Assembly: GCA_035772785.1 (NCBI GenBank)
Contig: JAOCPU010000032.1
Coordinates: forward strand, 248,001 to 312,000
Length of the DNA stretch: 64,000 bases
Reading direction: 5' to 3'
DNA from: Phlebiopsis flavidoalba
Lineage: Eukaryota > Basidiomycota > Agaricomycetes > Polyporales > Phanerochaetaceae
A program made the translations under genes and the position numbers. Positions 11,861-24,040 of this stretch are shown piece by piece. The notes beneath the pieces were generated by a model. That model was not told where the DNA came from and searched no databases. It saw only the letters and a program-made list of their open reading frames with translations. Each line of letters opens with the position of its first letter. The first letter of the stretch is position 1.

Positions 11861-14638
11861 TTGATCCACCCCATGTCACCTAACCGAAGGCTGTCTGATC
11901 GCAGAGCCTCTCCTGGCGCATATCGCACTCGCCGTTCACGCTCACCTACTCGCTCGCTTCCCTTAGGGCAGTCCAGCTCGTCACGCACCGCTCACGACCG
12001 CTCACCGCGTCGGCGCGACTCTCCGCCGCCATCGCGGTCATATTATTCCCGTCGTTCGCGCTCGCCTCACCAGCGCGCTGCGGCTTCCCAGTCACACCCC
12101 TCGCGTCGCTCAGTCTCTCCTCGCAGAAGGACATACAGTAGACGAAGTCGCTCGCCCTCTCCCTATCGGAGGACCTCTGACGCCGTCCGTTCGTCGCGCC
12201 GCCGCCACCGCGGTCGGTCGCGGTCGCGCTCACCTACTCGAGACTTGTCTCCCGATCGCTCAGTCGACCATCGCTCGTACCCCCGCTACCGTAGGAACTC
12301 TTCCTACTCCCGTTCTGCGTCCCGTACACGGCGTTCTCGTACCCCTTGTCACCGGGCCTCGCCCTCGCCAGCTTCTGGCGACTCTCAACCAGCCGGCGGT
12401 GCCCAGGAAGACCTCCTTCCTGGTGCATTATCGGCCACAACGTCGTCGACCAAGCATACGGCCATGCAAACCCATGCGTCAAGCACAGCTTGCTTAACTT
12501 TGGATGCCTTTGGATTACCCTCTACTTCCGTACATCTTTTCTCTGAGAATGCTACTAGTTGGATCAGTGGGCACGCCGATGTGCACACGCCAGACGGGAA
12601 ATGGCTTGTAAGGGCTCTCAACATTGATTGGGTACCGGAGCCTGTTTTGGGTCGTACCGACATCGTTATGAGGAGCGATGGTCGGTTCGGGCATCTGGAC
12701 CCTCTAGTTGCTCCCCAACTTGTGTCCCGCAAGAGGGTCCACTTGGTGTTGATACCAAGGCAACCTGCGTCCCACCACCCCTTGTCCCTTCTATGGGATA
12801 CTCCGGGCAAGCACAACTTTGAACCCATGGAAGAAGATGTCCTTGATGGGTACTACGGCAAACTCAACAGTCAAGCCCTTTCTTCGCTCTGCCGAATTGT
12901 CGATACAATCGTCAAGGAAGGCCAAATATCTTGTAGTAGTCTCAAGGACAAGGGCCAGCGTCTTGTAAAGGCTCTCAACACTATCCACGGAAGTACACCC
13001 AGGGATGTCGACAAGAATAACTCCAAAGTCCACGCGGTGGGTCATTTAATGACGAGGCTGAAGCTTGCGCTTGCGGGCTTCGACGCACCGAGCTCCTTGC
13101 GAGAGTGTGTACGTCTCTGGGGACACATGCAGCGCGCTGCTACTTAGAGTTATGGTCCTGGCTACAATGGGAAACCATCTCAAGTGCAGTCGCAGGGCGG
13201 GGTCCAACGAACCCCCTACCGCTACACCCAGGTTTGGATGGGAGTGGTGTAATGGGAGGTTTTGTCGTGGATAAGAATTTAGCTATGACGCTCTTTGCCG
13301 CTGGGATCCCCACCTGGTTCCTTCTGCAACGCGACACCATCCCGAGTAGCATGATGCCTTCCACGCCAATATCTTTCAGCAAGCCTTGTCCTATTCCAGC
13401 AGACCACTATTGGTGTTGTAAAATCTCGTCCTCTTGCCGGTGTTGATCACATCGAGGCGATATGGAACTACTCCCACGCTGTTCTAGATATCGAGCATGT
13501 ACCCCTCCCAGAGGACCATAATCTTGAGGAAACGCCAACCACGTTCAAGCAGCGGATACAAAGTGCTAGGTCTAGTGTGAAGGGTGAGGACTATTGTTTG
13601 AATCTGAAGTAATTGAACTCATTCACGTTTTAGGAACACCTCGTGGTTTTGACCGCCTCAAGGAGCTGGTCCATCCTCTGTTGACGTCGCGAGTACCCGC
13701 ATGGCAAAATGCACTCACACGCATCGATATTTCCCGCACGGCGCCTGATGAGAGCGAGCGCAAAGGCTTCTGGTTGCCCGAGGTGGAAATGCTGTTGAGT
13801 CCATCCTCCGGCGTGCGGCGTTACATCTATCTCTGTAACTGGTTACGTGCTTCGCTACGCCCTGTTCAACCAGCTCACAAAGGTGTCGAGGTATCCCCCG
13901 CCGCGTCCGCCCTTATGGCGCATGTACTTGCAGCGTTTTCCCGAACAAACCGAGGGCGAGGGCGAAGACCGCCAGATTCCCGACTCCGCCGCGTCGAAAA
14001 CCCCCGCGCAAGAGCGGCGCGCCGTTCGACCGCAATCTTAGACGTGTGGCACAGAGAGAGGCGATGTGTGCCTTTTTCAGCCAGACTTTCGGAGGTCCTG
14101 AAGTAAAACGTGGCGAACCCCCATGCTCGAGTCGGTGTCCTGGAAGGGCACGATCATCACTCTGGAATCCATGACGCAAGAGCCTCGGACTGAGGAACTC
14201 GATCACGCGCTACGAGGAGTCGGATGGGAGCTCGCCGAAGCGGCCTTCCGAGCGAGCTGTACGAGCTCGATAAGGATCAGGTTCCACCGCCAGCGCACGA
14301 CTTGGAAGCAGACGACCTCGCACGACGTTCCTGCATCGCAAAGGTTTACGCAGATCAGCAATGTTTCGTACCAAAACGTCCCACAAAGCTCCGAACGTGG
14401 ACTGTTCGCGCGAGAATGGCGCCAGCGTATCGCTGGTCTCGAGGGACTCAGGCAGGTGATGTTACGGTGGCCGAAGCATCCGCCCCATTTCGACGCCATT
14501 GCCCTACACGACAAGTCAGAGCGCTCCACTGTTGAGAACTTCGAGCGCGACGCCTCGCGATACTACTGTCAAACGTTCTATGAATATTCGGGTCGCTTGC
14601 CTGTAGTACCTCGACACATACCGACGCCTAGGGTATGA
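11861..14638 (+). CDS. RS-rich conserved fungal protein of unknown function
   Basis: An uninterrupted 428-codon frame from 11861 begins with about 160 residues of Arg-Ser/Ser-Pro repeats (RRSRSPTRS, RSRSRSPTRD), like splicing-factor RS domains. A globular region follows (LVRALNIDWVPEPVLGRTDI, GYYGKLNSQALSSL). At about 13140 the frame shifts by one to YLELWSWLQWETI and GGFVVDKNLAMTLFAAGIP. HIEAIWNYSHAVLDIEHVPL is then followed by an intron ending near 13633. The gene continues through GTPRGFDRLKELVHPLL, GFWLPEVEMLLSPSSGVRRY and, after further frame changes, LEGLRQVMLRWPKHPPHF and RYYCQTFYEYSGRLPVVPRH, with a stop at 14636-14638. I recall similar multi-copy unknown proteins in polypores, sometimes near transposons, but cannot name a domain. 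Function unknown. Confidence 0.6.
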
Positions 14639-14639
14639 G

Positions 14640-15360
14640 TATCATGCTGAAGCTGAGCTGAGGGGGTACTTACACCCAGCCTTATGTCTACTCGCTTTTT
14701 GAACGGCTACACCTGACCATACGTTTATACTAATGTCCTCATGAACGATAATATTCAACCATACTATCTCGCTGCTAGCACGTGCACATGACAAACCCGG
14801 ATGACGTACATGTGAATGAGCGCAATGAAGCGGAGGTGAGCATCCCCTGACTGCGAACTTGAGGTCTATCAAGCAAAACGACGACGATGAACATCCCACA
14901 AGCCCTAGTGGTAGGCGGCCTGCCGAAGATTCAGTTCCAATGCGCCATGGCGACAGAAGAACGTGCAGTCTGTCCCATGAGGGAATTCAGAATAAACTCG
15001 CATGTTCATGGAGTGAGATGATATTCACTAGATAGTGTGGCCAACGGCCGCGGCGCCCACTTGCACTCACTGCGGTCTGAAGTTTGTTTCCAGTCGCGGA
15101 GGGAGTCTGCATCGGACGTGGTAACAGGCAACCCGCAGTCAAACAGGTCGCTGTGGTTTCGTCTACGCAATTTTCTCTACTTGCCTCGACGTTGTGCTTA
15201 CCTTTTGCTGAGAGATATAGTTATGGACGACGAAGTTATAATCAAAACAAGTCTATTGCTTTGTCCCGCGGTGTGGCCGATAATTTCCATATGTCCCAGC
15301 AGAATGAGATCTACACGGTTGAGATACCGAGATTGCCCTGGGGCGTGACTGTTTTGCTAT
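14640..15360. other. Intergenic, no gene seen
   Basis: Two convergent genes end on either side. Short frames only, with no recognisable product. Confidence 0.45.
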
Positions 15361-16618
15361 TTAGCAGTCGTAGGTTGCCGGGCAGTTTGTCTGGCCGGTG
15401 TTTTCCAAATTGTTGCCCTGGGAAGAGAGTATCAGTATTTTTCGATGAGGTTGATTGGTGCTACCTACCGCATAAGAGCAGGCACCGTTGGGGTATGCGC
15501 ACTGGTGATAACTATACTGATTGATCAGGGCGCCGTCGTCACTGTTCATGTCCTTTGGGCAGACGCAGTGTGTTGGGTCGCTGCATGGTGCGAACGCGTG
15601 CGCAATTGCTCTGGCCAGGGTTGAGTAATTCGCCGTTCTGTGATAAGGAGTTAGGACTTGTGCTGCGGCGCACGGAAAGCGGTGACATACATCATCTCGG
15701 TACGTGCAAGCACCATTGGGATAGGCGCACTGGTAGGCATCGTAGTGATTGATAAGGGTGCCCGAATCGCCGTTCTTGTCAATTGGGCAGCTGTTCTTGC
15801 AAGCCGCAGGGGATGCAGAAGCGAAAGCGGAGGATGAAGTGGCGGTGCTAGACGATGAAGCACTCGAGGGAGTTGAACTATCGGTGGTGCTGGCGCTGGG
15901 ACTCAGGGTGCTAAAGCTCAACACCTGGGTGTCCGAGCTCGTGGGGACCGTAGTATCGGCAGCGATGGAGCTAGTGCTTGTAGTGATTAGGTGTTGTTCG
16001 CAGACATCGACGAATCGGTGGTCGCGATAATAGGGAGGGCGGAGGAAGTAGAGCTGTCAAGCGTGGAAGTGCTCAGAGAGCTGGTAAACACGGATGTATC
16101 CGAGGTGGAGGCGGTGGCGACACTGGGGCTTGCTGAGGAGCTGAAGCTCGAAGTGGCGGAGGAGACCGAGGTGAGAGAGGTCGCCGAAGCGACAGATGAA
16201 GGGTCGATGAGCGTGGTGGACGTGAGGGTACTGGTCGAAACGACGCTCGAGGTAATCGGACTGAAGAAAGATGAAGTGCTGCTCGTAGATGAGCCGGAGC
16301 CAGTGGCCGTGGCAGATCTACTGCGAGTACGGGTGCCCGATCGCGTGTACGTGCAGTACGATTGATAGCGATGACTACAAGCGGCAGAAGCTCCGTTTCT
16401 GCCCCAAGTCCCTGGTGAATCATTAAATTCGAGTAGGCATGATAATTTTATGTTATGGGCTCACGGGTTCTGGTTGAGGCGGTGCTTGTAGACGAGGCAG
16501 CGTCAGAGCTCAATGCCCTGACGGGGAAGGTGAACGCGGAGACGCCATAGAGACCGTCCTGCAGTCCAGCGAGTGAAACAAGAGCGATCGCAACCAGGAT
16601 GTGCGATGAAGGAAACAT
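15361..16618 (-). CDS. Secreted Ser/Thr-rich protein with paired Cys-rich modules
   Basis: The start at 16618 gives a signal peptide (MFPSSHILVAIALVSLAG). A probable GT...AG intron lies at about 16460-16410. About 200 residues of low-complexity Ser/Thr/Ala follow, a likely O-glycosylated stalk. The C-terminal half (15870-15361) holds two copies of a Cys module: C-x3-CP-x-DKNGD then LINHYDAYQCAYPNGACTY, and CVCPKDMNSDDGALI then SYHQCAYPNGACSY. The layout suggests a wall-associated or secreted protein, possibly anchored or lectin-like, but I know no function for the module. The Ser/Thr region is in another frame than the Cys part, so one frame change lies near 15930-16010. A TATA box sits 87-94 nt upstream. 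Confidence 0.68.
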
Positions 16619-16704
16619 TATGACGCAAGCCGCAAGAAGAATAAGTGCTGTGAATGTAAGTCTGAGAGTGGTTGTGCTGAGTCGCTCCGGGGGGTACATT
16701 GGGG

Positions 16705-16712
16705 TTTATATA
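16705..16712 (-). promoter_or_regulatory. TATA box of the secreted Cys-rich protein gene
   Basis: The minus strand reads TATATAAA 87-94 nt upstream of the chosen ATG at 16618. This is a normal spacing for a fungal TATA promoter and supports that start over the upstream in-frame ATG at 16699. Confidence 0.5.
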
Positions 16713-16719
16713 GGTTTCA

Positions 16720-17470
16720 GACGACGGAAGGCGAATAGGTTGCATACGAGGACCCACTCTCTTCGAATTGGGATTTTCCGCCAGCAACGCAGTGCAGCAT
16801 CGCGGAAGCTTTGGGTTTTAGTTAGCTTCCGCTGTCTAGTTCACCGGTACGGTGTTCGATCGGAGTTATCCGCTGGTTGAGCCGTAGCGGGAAGCAACAG
16901 CGTTATCATATTGAATATTTGGGCACAGGCTCACAATTTGTAAATGATACACGGTCGACAAAACTCGAACGGTGCGTGGCGTTACACGAGGCGCGGGAGC
17001 GGATGCAAAATGGACCTACCCGTCAACAAAGGGACCGAGTGAGGAAACCGAGCCGCTGAGAGCCCGCCGCAATGTCGGAGTGCCATAGCAGAGAAATAGC
17101 GGGATGACCCGCCCAGGAAGAAACAGGCTGATGACTGGCGGAAGCAAGTGCGTAGATTGGCAGAAGAGCGTCGCGAGCGTTACATAATCACACGCGACAT
17201 TACTTAAGCTTCTCACGGTCAATCACTTCGTTCTGACAACGATTGACTGGTAAGTATTGTACTGACCACTTGATTACTGGCAATAAGCACAGCCGGGCGC
17301 CTCTACGTGCATTCTTACCAGAGTCAGTCTCGGATCTTATGACGAGCAGCAAGACAGTCCTGAGTGAGGTCTCATACCTCCACCATCACCTCGAATGTAT
17401 TTGCTTCCATAGCATAACAACTTCCGCAAGGACGTGTAGTAACTTGCATACCTTCTCTACCATACCAACG
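16720..17470. other. Intergenic, no gene seen
   Basis: Divergent spacer between the secreted Cys-rich gene and the small membrane protein gene. Only short frames without features. Confidence 0.4.
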
Positions 17471-18153
17471 ATGCAACCATGGACGATTACAGTGTGGGTA
17501 GTAAATTATCATGACATGTACAACACTCTTAATGCAATCCTCAGCTTACTGTACCACTTAGTGTCTTTAATACAGCTTGCGAGTGCCCAAAAACGGCGCG
17601 CCCTCTCACAATGCCTCACAACTAGTCTGTGTAACCGTTTCGGCACATGTGAACCATGCCCTGAAAGCGCGGTACGTGTGTGCATTTTCTCGTCACGTCC
17701 AAAGAAAGCTCATCGCGATTTTTACAGCTACACCAGCCTTTCTGCCAACCATTCGGCAACAATCAGGCGGACTTATGCACTGCTTTCCCCGAGACTTCGT
17801 CTGGATCGCAACCTCACTCGTCGTCTTCCCAAGGCCGTCCGTCACACTCGCCATACGACTCGAACCCGCCATCACACTCACTGCAGGCTGACTCCCATCG
17901 CGGCGAGATACCCGCATGGGAGTCGTGTGGTCGCATTGTCGCGAAGGAAAGAGGAGACTTTTACGAATTCGTCGCGTGCAATTTGGGCATTGCGCTCGTT
18001 GCGGTGGGTCTGGTATTTGTGAGGTCGAAGAGACTACAGGCATTGCAGGCGAGACAGCTGGTCAACACCGCGAGGATAGGACTTGTGCGACCTACACCTG
18101 GCGGGTGGACCACTGGGTTGAAGCCGTACGTGTGTCATATATATCATATTTGA
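17471..18153 (+). CDS. Small Cys-containing membrane protein, conserved fungal unknown
   Basis: A start at 17471 (MQPWTITV) followed by an intron (about 17490-17560) joins to SLIQLASAQKRRALSQCLTT, making a signal-peptide-like N-terminus. CNRFGTCEPCPES is followed by an intron ending near 17730, then PFCQPFGNNQADLCTAFPET. A Ser/His-rich stretch leads to IPAWESCGRIVAKERGDFYE and one membrane helix (CNLGIALVAVGLVFV), then a basic cytoplasmic tail (RSKRLQALQARQL). I recall similar small proteins in other agaricomycetes with the same CxPC, FCQPFGN and AWESCGRIV blocks, of unknown role. Exon 1 is the least certain part. Confidence 0.6.
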
Positions 18154-18229
18154 ATAGTATAGGCTTGAAGGGTCTTAGTCTTGCGTGAATCGAGCTTTCT
18201 CGAGGAAGAACATGAATATCTGAACACCA

Positions 18230-19080
18230 ACACGCGGACTACTGGTAACCTGGTGGTGGATGTATGCTCTGCATCAACTCGGCCATAGTATCCCGCGTTC
18301 TCTGCCTTAAACGTTGCCTCGGTCTCTTTCATGCTAGTGTCTTCCTTTTTTGCCCCCTGGGACGTACTGACTCGCGACGTTCCAAACACCTCTATCCTCT
18401 CTTATCCAGCCCCCTAATTGCTTCTGTTTACTCCACGCATTGTCGGACGCTTCGCGTAGCTTCTCATCCCTCCTGATAGTGGGCGGAAGATATTTGAGGA
18501 ACTGAACACGTCTCTTCAGGACAGACGTTGCGGCAATAGTGTCAATGATTATTGGTGCAATTTGAGGCGGCATCGGTGAGGTTGGGAGCCATTGGATCAG
18601 AATGGGCAATGCGAAGAAAAGTAGATGCCTCAAGAGGTAAAGTCTGTCGTGCACCTATGTCTTTCATGTCAGGGTACTTGCAGAGGAAAGATTCAAAGGA
18701 AAACGTGCCATCAAAGGTCGCAGAACCGTCCCTGGGTATGTCAATTGACGTAGTTATTGCTACCCAGGCTTCTCCCGGAAGCATGCAGACATGAGAACAA
18801 TTACACCCAGCGTCCTCCAACGCGAGCCTTCCCTTCCGCTATATTCTGCGGTCAAAAGACCGACGAGACAAGACTCACACGGACGTATTGCAACACGGGC
18901 CCTGGTGCCGCAAAGAGCGCATACATATTGATCCGCCCGTCTTGCAGTGGTCACAGTTCTTGAATGACTGCTTGGCCAAACCATAGTGGACATTAGGTAT
19001 TCCATAACCGAAACAGGTTATGCACACAAGTCGAGGGCGTACCTGACATAAGAAAGTCTCACTCTGCGTTCCAAGCTTCG
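18230..19080 (-). CDS. Conserved fungal unknown, possible membrane protein, frame-broken
   Basis: Several overlapping minus-strand frames join into one protein-like path: NVHYGLAKQSFKNCDHCKTG (about 19000), a frame change or intron, CMLPGEAWVAITTSIDIPRD and GTFSFESFLCKYPDMKD (about 18790-18660), then either a hydrophobic stretch YLLRHLLFFALPILIQWLP or, in the neighbouring frame, LPLEASTFLRIAHSDPM, then APIIIDTIAATSVLKRRVQF, LPPTIRRDEKLREASDNAW and GGWIREDRGVWNVA (to about 18360). The blocks have ordinary protein composition and good codon use, but I cannot name the family. No function assigned. Confidence 0.42.
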
Positions 19081-19084
19081 TCAA

Positions 19085-19681
19085 AAGGCTTAAAAGGTTT
19101 CTCTAGTGGTCGTGGCAGAGGTGCATCAAAAAAAAACGCCCCGCGCTATCGAGCTAGCCTGCTTTCTCCTAGCAGTGCACTTCGAATGCGGTCACTGGAT
19201 GTCGTTAGCGGCAGCCCCCAGCCGCGAGAATATGTTTGGCGGCCAGTGTACGGTATAGAAGATAGATGACATAGACGTGTGTGTAGGTGAACGGCAGCGT
19301 ACAAACGCGTTCGTAAAGTGGAGGTGGTGCAGCGTGATGGCGTGTCTGTCGGCAGGACGGGCACCTGTGCCATCGCCGTTGAGGGTGTTCTGCGTGAATA
19401 CGGGCCGCGTTGAGGAATTAACCAGGATGGTTTTTTTTTTTTACCACAAGCAATCAGTATGTCTAGAGAGACTAGGACAAAACGATCTATGCGAGGGGCT
19501 TACATGATAAGGCACATGGTATGACGAAAGCCTTAGCGTGGGCGTTGTGTGTAGGGAGAGGCGTGCGCATCAATGAGCCGTGATGCGCCTGATTGGATCA
19601 TCTATCAAGGTATTAGGAATCCGCGGACCGTACAGCCGCTGGTGCAGGCATTTTGTACACAGCTCTCACTTTATTCCACGC
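19085..19681. other. No gene seen
   Basis: Short frames only. A T11 run lies at about 19431-19441. Confidence 0.4.
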
Positions 19682-21246
19682 ATGATCTCGAGCTCGTTTC
19701 CGTCGGTAGATAAAGAGTCATCCTCGCACGGTGTGTTGCCAATGATCCATTCAATGACTAGCTCAGCGGATATTGTCATTGTTACTGCAGTACACGACGT
19801 CGAACTTTCGCGTGCACACGAACATCGTTGAGCATTGCGTCGCCTTTCTTCGCAGATATGTTCGCTCTTGCTCAACCTGAAGCAACGAGAGGACGAATCT
19901 GACGCGAGACCAGCGAATACCATATGTATCAGCGAAATGAGCGAGACCTTGGACGACCTGCTGCGACTCTGCTACCCAGTTGCCGACCCAGTTATCAAAA
20001 ACTCTCGCGCAATTACAACTGTTATTCGAAGTGGAGCAAATAAATACCAGATGGATGAAGCTCGTAATCTCACTCGACACATGCTACGCCAGTTTGTCGA
20101 TGCGAACCCTCTTCAGACGTTCGCTCTTGACCGCATGTCGCCTCGGTGCAGAGGAGGAATCGCACCTCTCCAGCCGCCGCGTGGAAATGTTTATACAACT
20201 CCAGACTACCGTCTCCGAAAAAAGAAGCATTATAAAGTCAAACGAAGGCCCCAATATGCCGTCAATTCTCATCTACGCTCATCTCTGCATGCTATGTCCC
20301 GAGATGGCTGATCTCCCCGCCGCAATCTACCATCGTCTCATCCTCAGGTACGGCCGCCTACCCCCCATAATACGTTGGGCTCTCGAGCTTCATGTCAACG
20401 AACCGTCGTGCATCCTCCGTCGCCTCACAATAGCTCCACTCTGCTCGAGCGAGATCTCCTCTGAGTGGCCGATCAACGTCACCGATGCTGGGACGTTGTA
20501 GTGCGCTCCGTCGACGGCGTCGACTTCCCTTTCCACAGACTCCTACTGTCAATTATCAGCACTGGTCACTAACCTCCTCGTATTCAGGACCGGAAGCATG
20601 ATGGATTTTGGGGACGGCAAGCCAACCTACGATCCAAGTCAATGTCATTGAGCCAGGTCCTGAAACGCATCTCTTGACCAGCCTTGTCTTTCCATGTGTT
20701 GGCTGCGACATCATCGAGAACACCTTTCGACTCTGGAAGGTCTCTTGGCGTTGCGAGAGAGTATGGAATGACTCAAATCATCTCGCGCTTATCAAGAAAC
20801 AGGTTCAGCGGAAATCATCCACTTTGAGCCTTCCTACCTCTCTCAGCGTACTCATTGCTGCGCAAAGCGGTGCGGGAAAGCTAGAGGCTGCAGCTGCCGG
20901 CTGCGCGCCATTCTCACAGAGCAGACTCATATCGAATATATCTATGACCCTATCCTCGAAGATGTTCCAGCCTCGACGTACCACTCCCTTGACTGCAGAT
21001 ATCATCATGACGCGTTGGCAGCTAATGACCAAGGCACTGCTGCTCAAAGTCACACGACCCACGCGACCGGGTCAAATTTGGAGGGACAGTTTATTCGTTT
21101 ATCCAGACTCGACTGGCCCACATACGTTGCTTAATTACCTATCGAGGGGAAGGAGCTGGAGCGTCGTGCGTATGCAGCTATCTCCCCACAGCCAGTTAGG
21201 CAACAACGACCGCACGGTACGATATGTTGCGACTCTTGTGTCTTGA
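19682..21246 (+). CDS. Double BTB/POZ domain protein, frame-broken (copy C)
   Basis: Starts near 19682 with a Ser-rich leader. BTB unit 1 reads DIVIVTAVHDVE then, in another frame, FRVHTNIVEHCVAF (about 19770-19845), and further on SETLDDLLRLCYPVADPVI and KYQMDEARNL (about 19940-20065). The tail follows (LEMADLPAAIYHRLILRY-like block at about 20300-20350). BTB unit 2 is weaker (20400-20700, GRSGNV-type remnants around the second domain). It ends with YDPILEDVPASTYHS and RYHHDALAAND (about 20940-21030), the same ending as copy B. Several frame changes occur. Part of the BTB cluster at 19.7-28.3 kb. Confidence 0.55.
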
Positions 21247-22102
21247 GACACGAAAAGATGGACGAAGGAGGTTAAGGATGCTATCACGATAGTGTACGTG
21301 GGTCGTTTCCGTTACGCGTCACAAACGACGATCGTCTGATAGCGCAGGGGTTAATATTAATCTCTCCAGGTCAAGCTTCCACGCTAGCCCAAATACAAGG
21401 CGGAGTGAGTCCGTCAAGTTCAGTTCGACATGAGCATGCGAGTATTATGATTGCGGAATAATGCCACGGGGACGGCTCTCGCAGCGGTTGAGTCCATCCA
21501 AGTCGCACTACTAGCACGTTTTGTGAAGTCTTAGCTTCGCCTCTCGACGACTTTCCCTATGCATGGTGATAAAGTTTGTAGTCACACTAAGTTTTATAGT
21601 CATTTTATCTAAGTATCGTCATTAGTTCCATTTTTGTACCCACACTAGTGCCTTTTTCTGATTACTGCAACAGGTAAACATTGTAGGATAGTAGTAGACT
21701 GTAGACTGTAGGTCATGCCACCGTGTACCTGCATGGCGCTGGTCAAAAATTCTCAACTTAATTTAGCAGGAAAGTCGCCAGTAGCCAGTGCTCTGACAGT
21801 GCGCCACCGTGCTCGGGTGCGCCTGTCAATGCCGAGCATGCCGGAGAGGAAAATGATGCGCCTTGTAACGATTTCTTCCAGTTCTACAACTAGTCGAGCG
21901 CGCACCATCTTACTATCCTCATTATATTTACAAAAACCTTCGCTCATGGAGGCGCCACGGACGTGAGTTCGACGGACAGGATATCGATTCAAATTTGTGC
22001 AATGCGGGACGAGCCGATGTAGATGAATGGCACACTCGGCGTTTACCGACGGGTATAACTGCGAGTCGCGAACTTAACCTCAAACCTCCATTCTTCATCA
22101 GC
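21247..22102. other. Intergenic, no gene seen
   Basis: AT-richer spacer with short frames on both strands. A 79-codon minus-strand frame at 21753-21992 has no recognisable feature. Confidence 0.4.
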
Positions 22103-22330
22103 ATGTCTACCAGTCAGCCCACCATCCCCAGAGAATGTTTGTGAGACTGCACAAACCTCTCTGTATCACAGCCAAAACGCTCCGTTTCGATGATCCAGAT
22201 GCGGACGTTGTGTTGCGAGACGACTTCCGACGTGAGGGTGTGGGGCATCAATTTCCATGTCTACAGGAAGTTGTCCTCGGGCAGCCTCTCATGCATCGCC
22301 CTTCTTGACAAAGACGATGATTTCAATTAA
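22103..22330 (+). pseudogene. BTB/POZ gene fragment (copy F)
   Basis: Starts at an ATG (MSTSQPTIPREC). The family pattern is then spread over three frames: FDDPDADVVLR, then TTSDV..., then INFHVYRKLSSGSL. This is the first 60 or so residues of a BTB domain. The following LCYP block and the second BTB are not found downstream, so this is a truncated remnant rather than only a frame-broken gene. Confidence 0.45.
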
Positions 22331-23200
22331 CGTGCCGTCTGCGCGTGATTATGGTTGAGATTCCGATTGCTAGTGATTTTATAAAGCGCTGCGTGGGACG
22401 GATTACAGAGGGATTATAGTAGTGGATTCCAAGGCGGCTGTAGCACGGTTATGAGGCATTTTGCCAAGCTTCTTAGTAATGTCCCGTTGCTCGCAATTGT
22501 TATGTACGACCGCACTTGTAGAAACCCTTACAAAGTAGAAAAAGTTTATTATGACGTATGTGGAAATTGTCTTGCAAGCCAGGGAAATAGTTACAAAGTA
22601 GGTTGTGAGACGATGAGTTTTCAGAGGGGGATGCTGGACTAAATGGCAGACTGCTAGTACAATTGGGGCTACAACCGTGGTTTCAAGAATTATGATTGCT
22701 GAAAAATATTCATCATCCATCATCTAAGATAAAAGGACCATATTACGTTGAACTCTTGGGCTTACAGTACAGGGGGAAGGGGAACATCGCCTAGGGCCGG
22801 TACCACCGTGAGGGCTAGGGTATAGCTAGGAGGTAGAGGGTCGGGGTGGAATGAGTCATCCTACAGGAGGATGGGTATGAAGAGAACGGGGAGCGGGGAG
22901 AAACGAGATGATGAATGATCTTTTTCAATGGCACGGGGATGTGCCCCAGTACGTAGTGTATCCATCAATGCGCACGGGGGTCTATCCATACCCGTAGACG
23001 TACGGTCGAGGCAGGAGCTGAGGGTCCAAATCAGGTCCTGCCCTAAAAGCGTAAGGCGCCCGCCGGTGGATGTCCGGGATCACCGAACTTCAAGGACGCT
23101 TATACCAAAAAAAATGGTACTTCGTCTGCAGACCTGCTGTCTGCGTGGCCACCCCTCCGGCTGCAGTCCTCTGCTTACGAGGATATGCGCCAATTAAAAC

Positions 23201-23245
23201 GGGGGCGGGGGGGGGGGGGGGGGGGCACGAGAGGAGGGGGGGGGG
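23201..23245. repeat. Poly-G tract (G5, G19, G10)
   Basis: Runs of 5, 19 and 10 G are separated by single or few other bases. Such runs can form G-quadruplexes and are hard to sequence, so the exact lengths are unreliable. Confidence 0.75.
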
Positions 23246-23649
23246 CAGGGGCAGCTAAACTCATCACGGGCCGTCATCTGTTCTGCTTGCTCGGAGAGGT
23301 TCGATACACGCTTATCATATAACATGTTCCGACGGTCAATCCTGCCTGCTCAGGAGACATGCGGATTCAATCAACATTACCACCAGCTGACGTCTTCGCG
23401 AAGCTCTCGCGATTGCTTGTACTGCGTTACTGTCGTGTTCTGTACTTACGGAGAATGCACACTTGAACGGCCACCACAAGTACTACAGGTGTATGACCTC
23501 AGACCTGGGTGTGGACTACGGGTGGCGGGTGTCATCACTTGCATCTGTAGAAGCGCACCCCCTACGTAGCGAAGCGTCACACTGCTGCCTATGGTCAACG
23601 AGGGCTTATACATGAACGTTGCCGATGAGACTAGGACATACAAATAATG

Positions 23650-24040
23650 GCTGTCTAACAAGAAACAAGACTGTGCTGTCTAACGATGGACACGCTTGTG
23701 GCGACGAAAATGGCCAATGACGACACAGACTGTGCTGCCTGAACGAGGACGAATTCGGCGCTGTGGTGTATTTGCTGGGCGACGCAGGCAAGGGTACGCT
23801 GGGTGGGCCAACGACGATCCACTCGAAGGAAAACTGGCCGAGCTGCGAAGCTGCTATGCCTGTGCGGACAAGTACTTGAATAGCTGGTCAGCAGAGGTGC
23901 TCTGGGAGTCTGAACTGGCCGACGAGGGTCTGAGCTGGTTGGCGGCGTTGATGTTCTGGGCTGGTCACAATGGTATGTGGGGCTGGCTGACGAGGATGAC
24001 AATACACTGTGCTTACTGACGGCGGACACACCAACAGCAA
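23650..24040 (+). repeat. Degenerate minisatellite
   Basis: A loosely repeated unit of about 20-45 nt related to CTGTGCTGGCTGACGAGGA occurs about eight times. Clear copies are near 23670, 23730, 23798, 23836, 23910, 23940, 23978 and 24008. Units have diverged and spacing varies, so boundaries are approximate. No reading frame is maintained. Confidence 0.4.

Noticed and set aside
15991..16365. 124-codon plus-strand frame rich in Glu/Val
   Set aside because: It is the complement of the Ser/Thr-rich stalk of the secreted protein on the minus strand.
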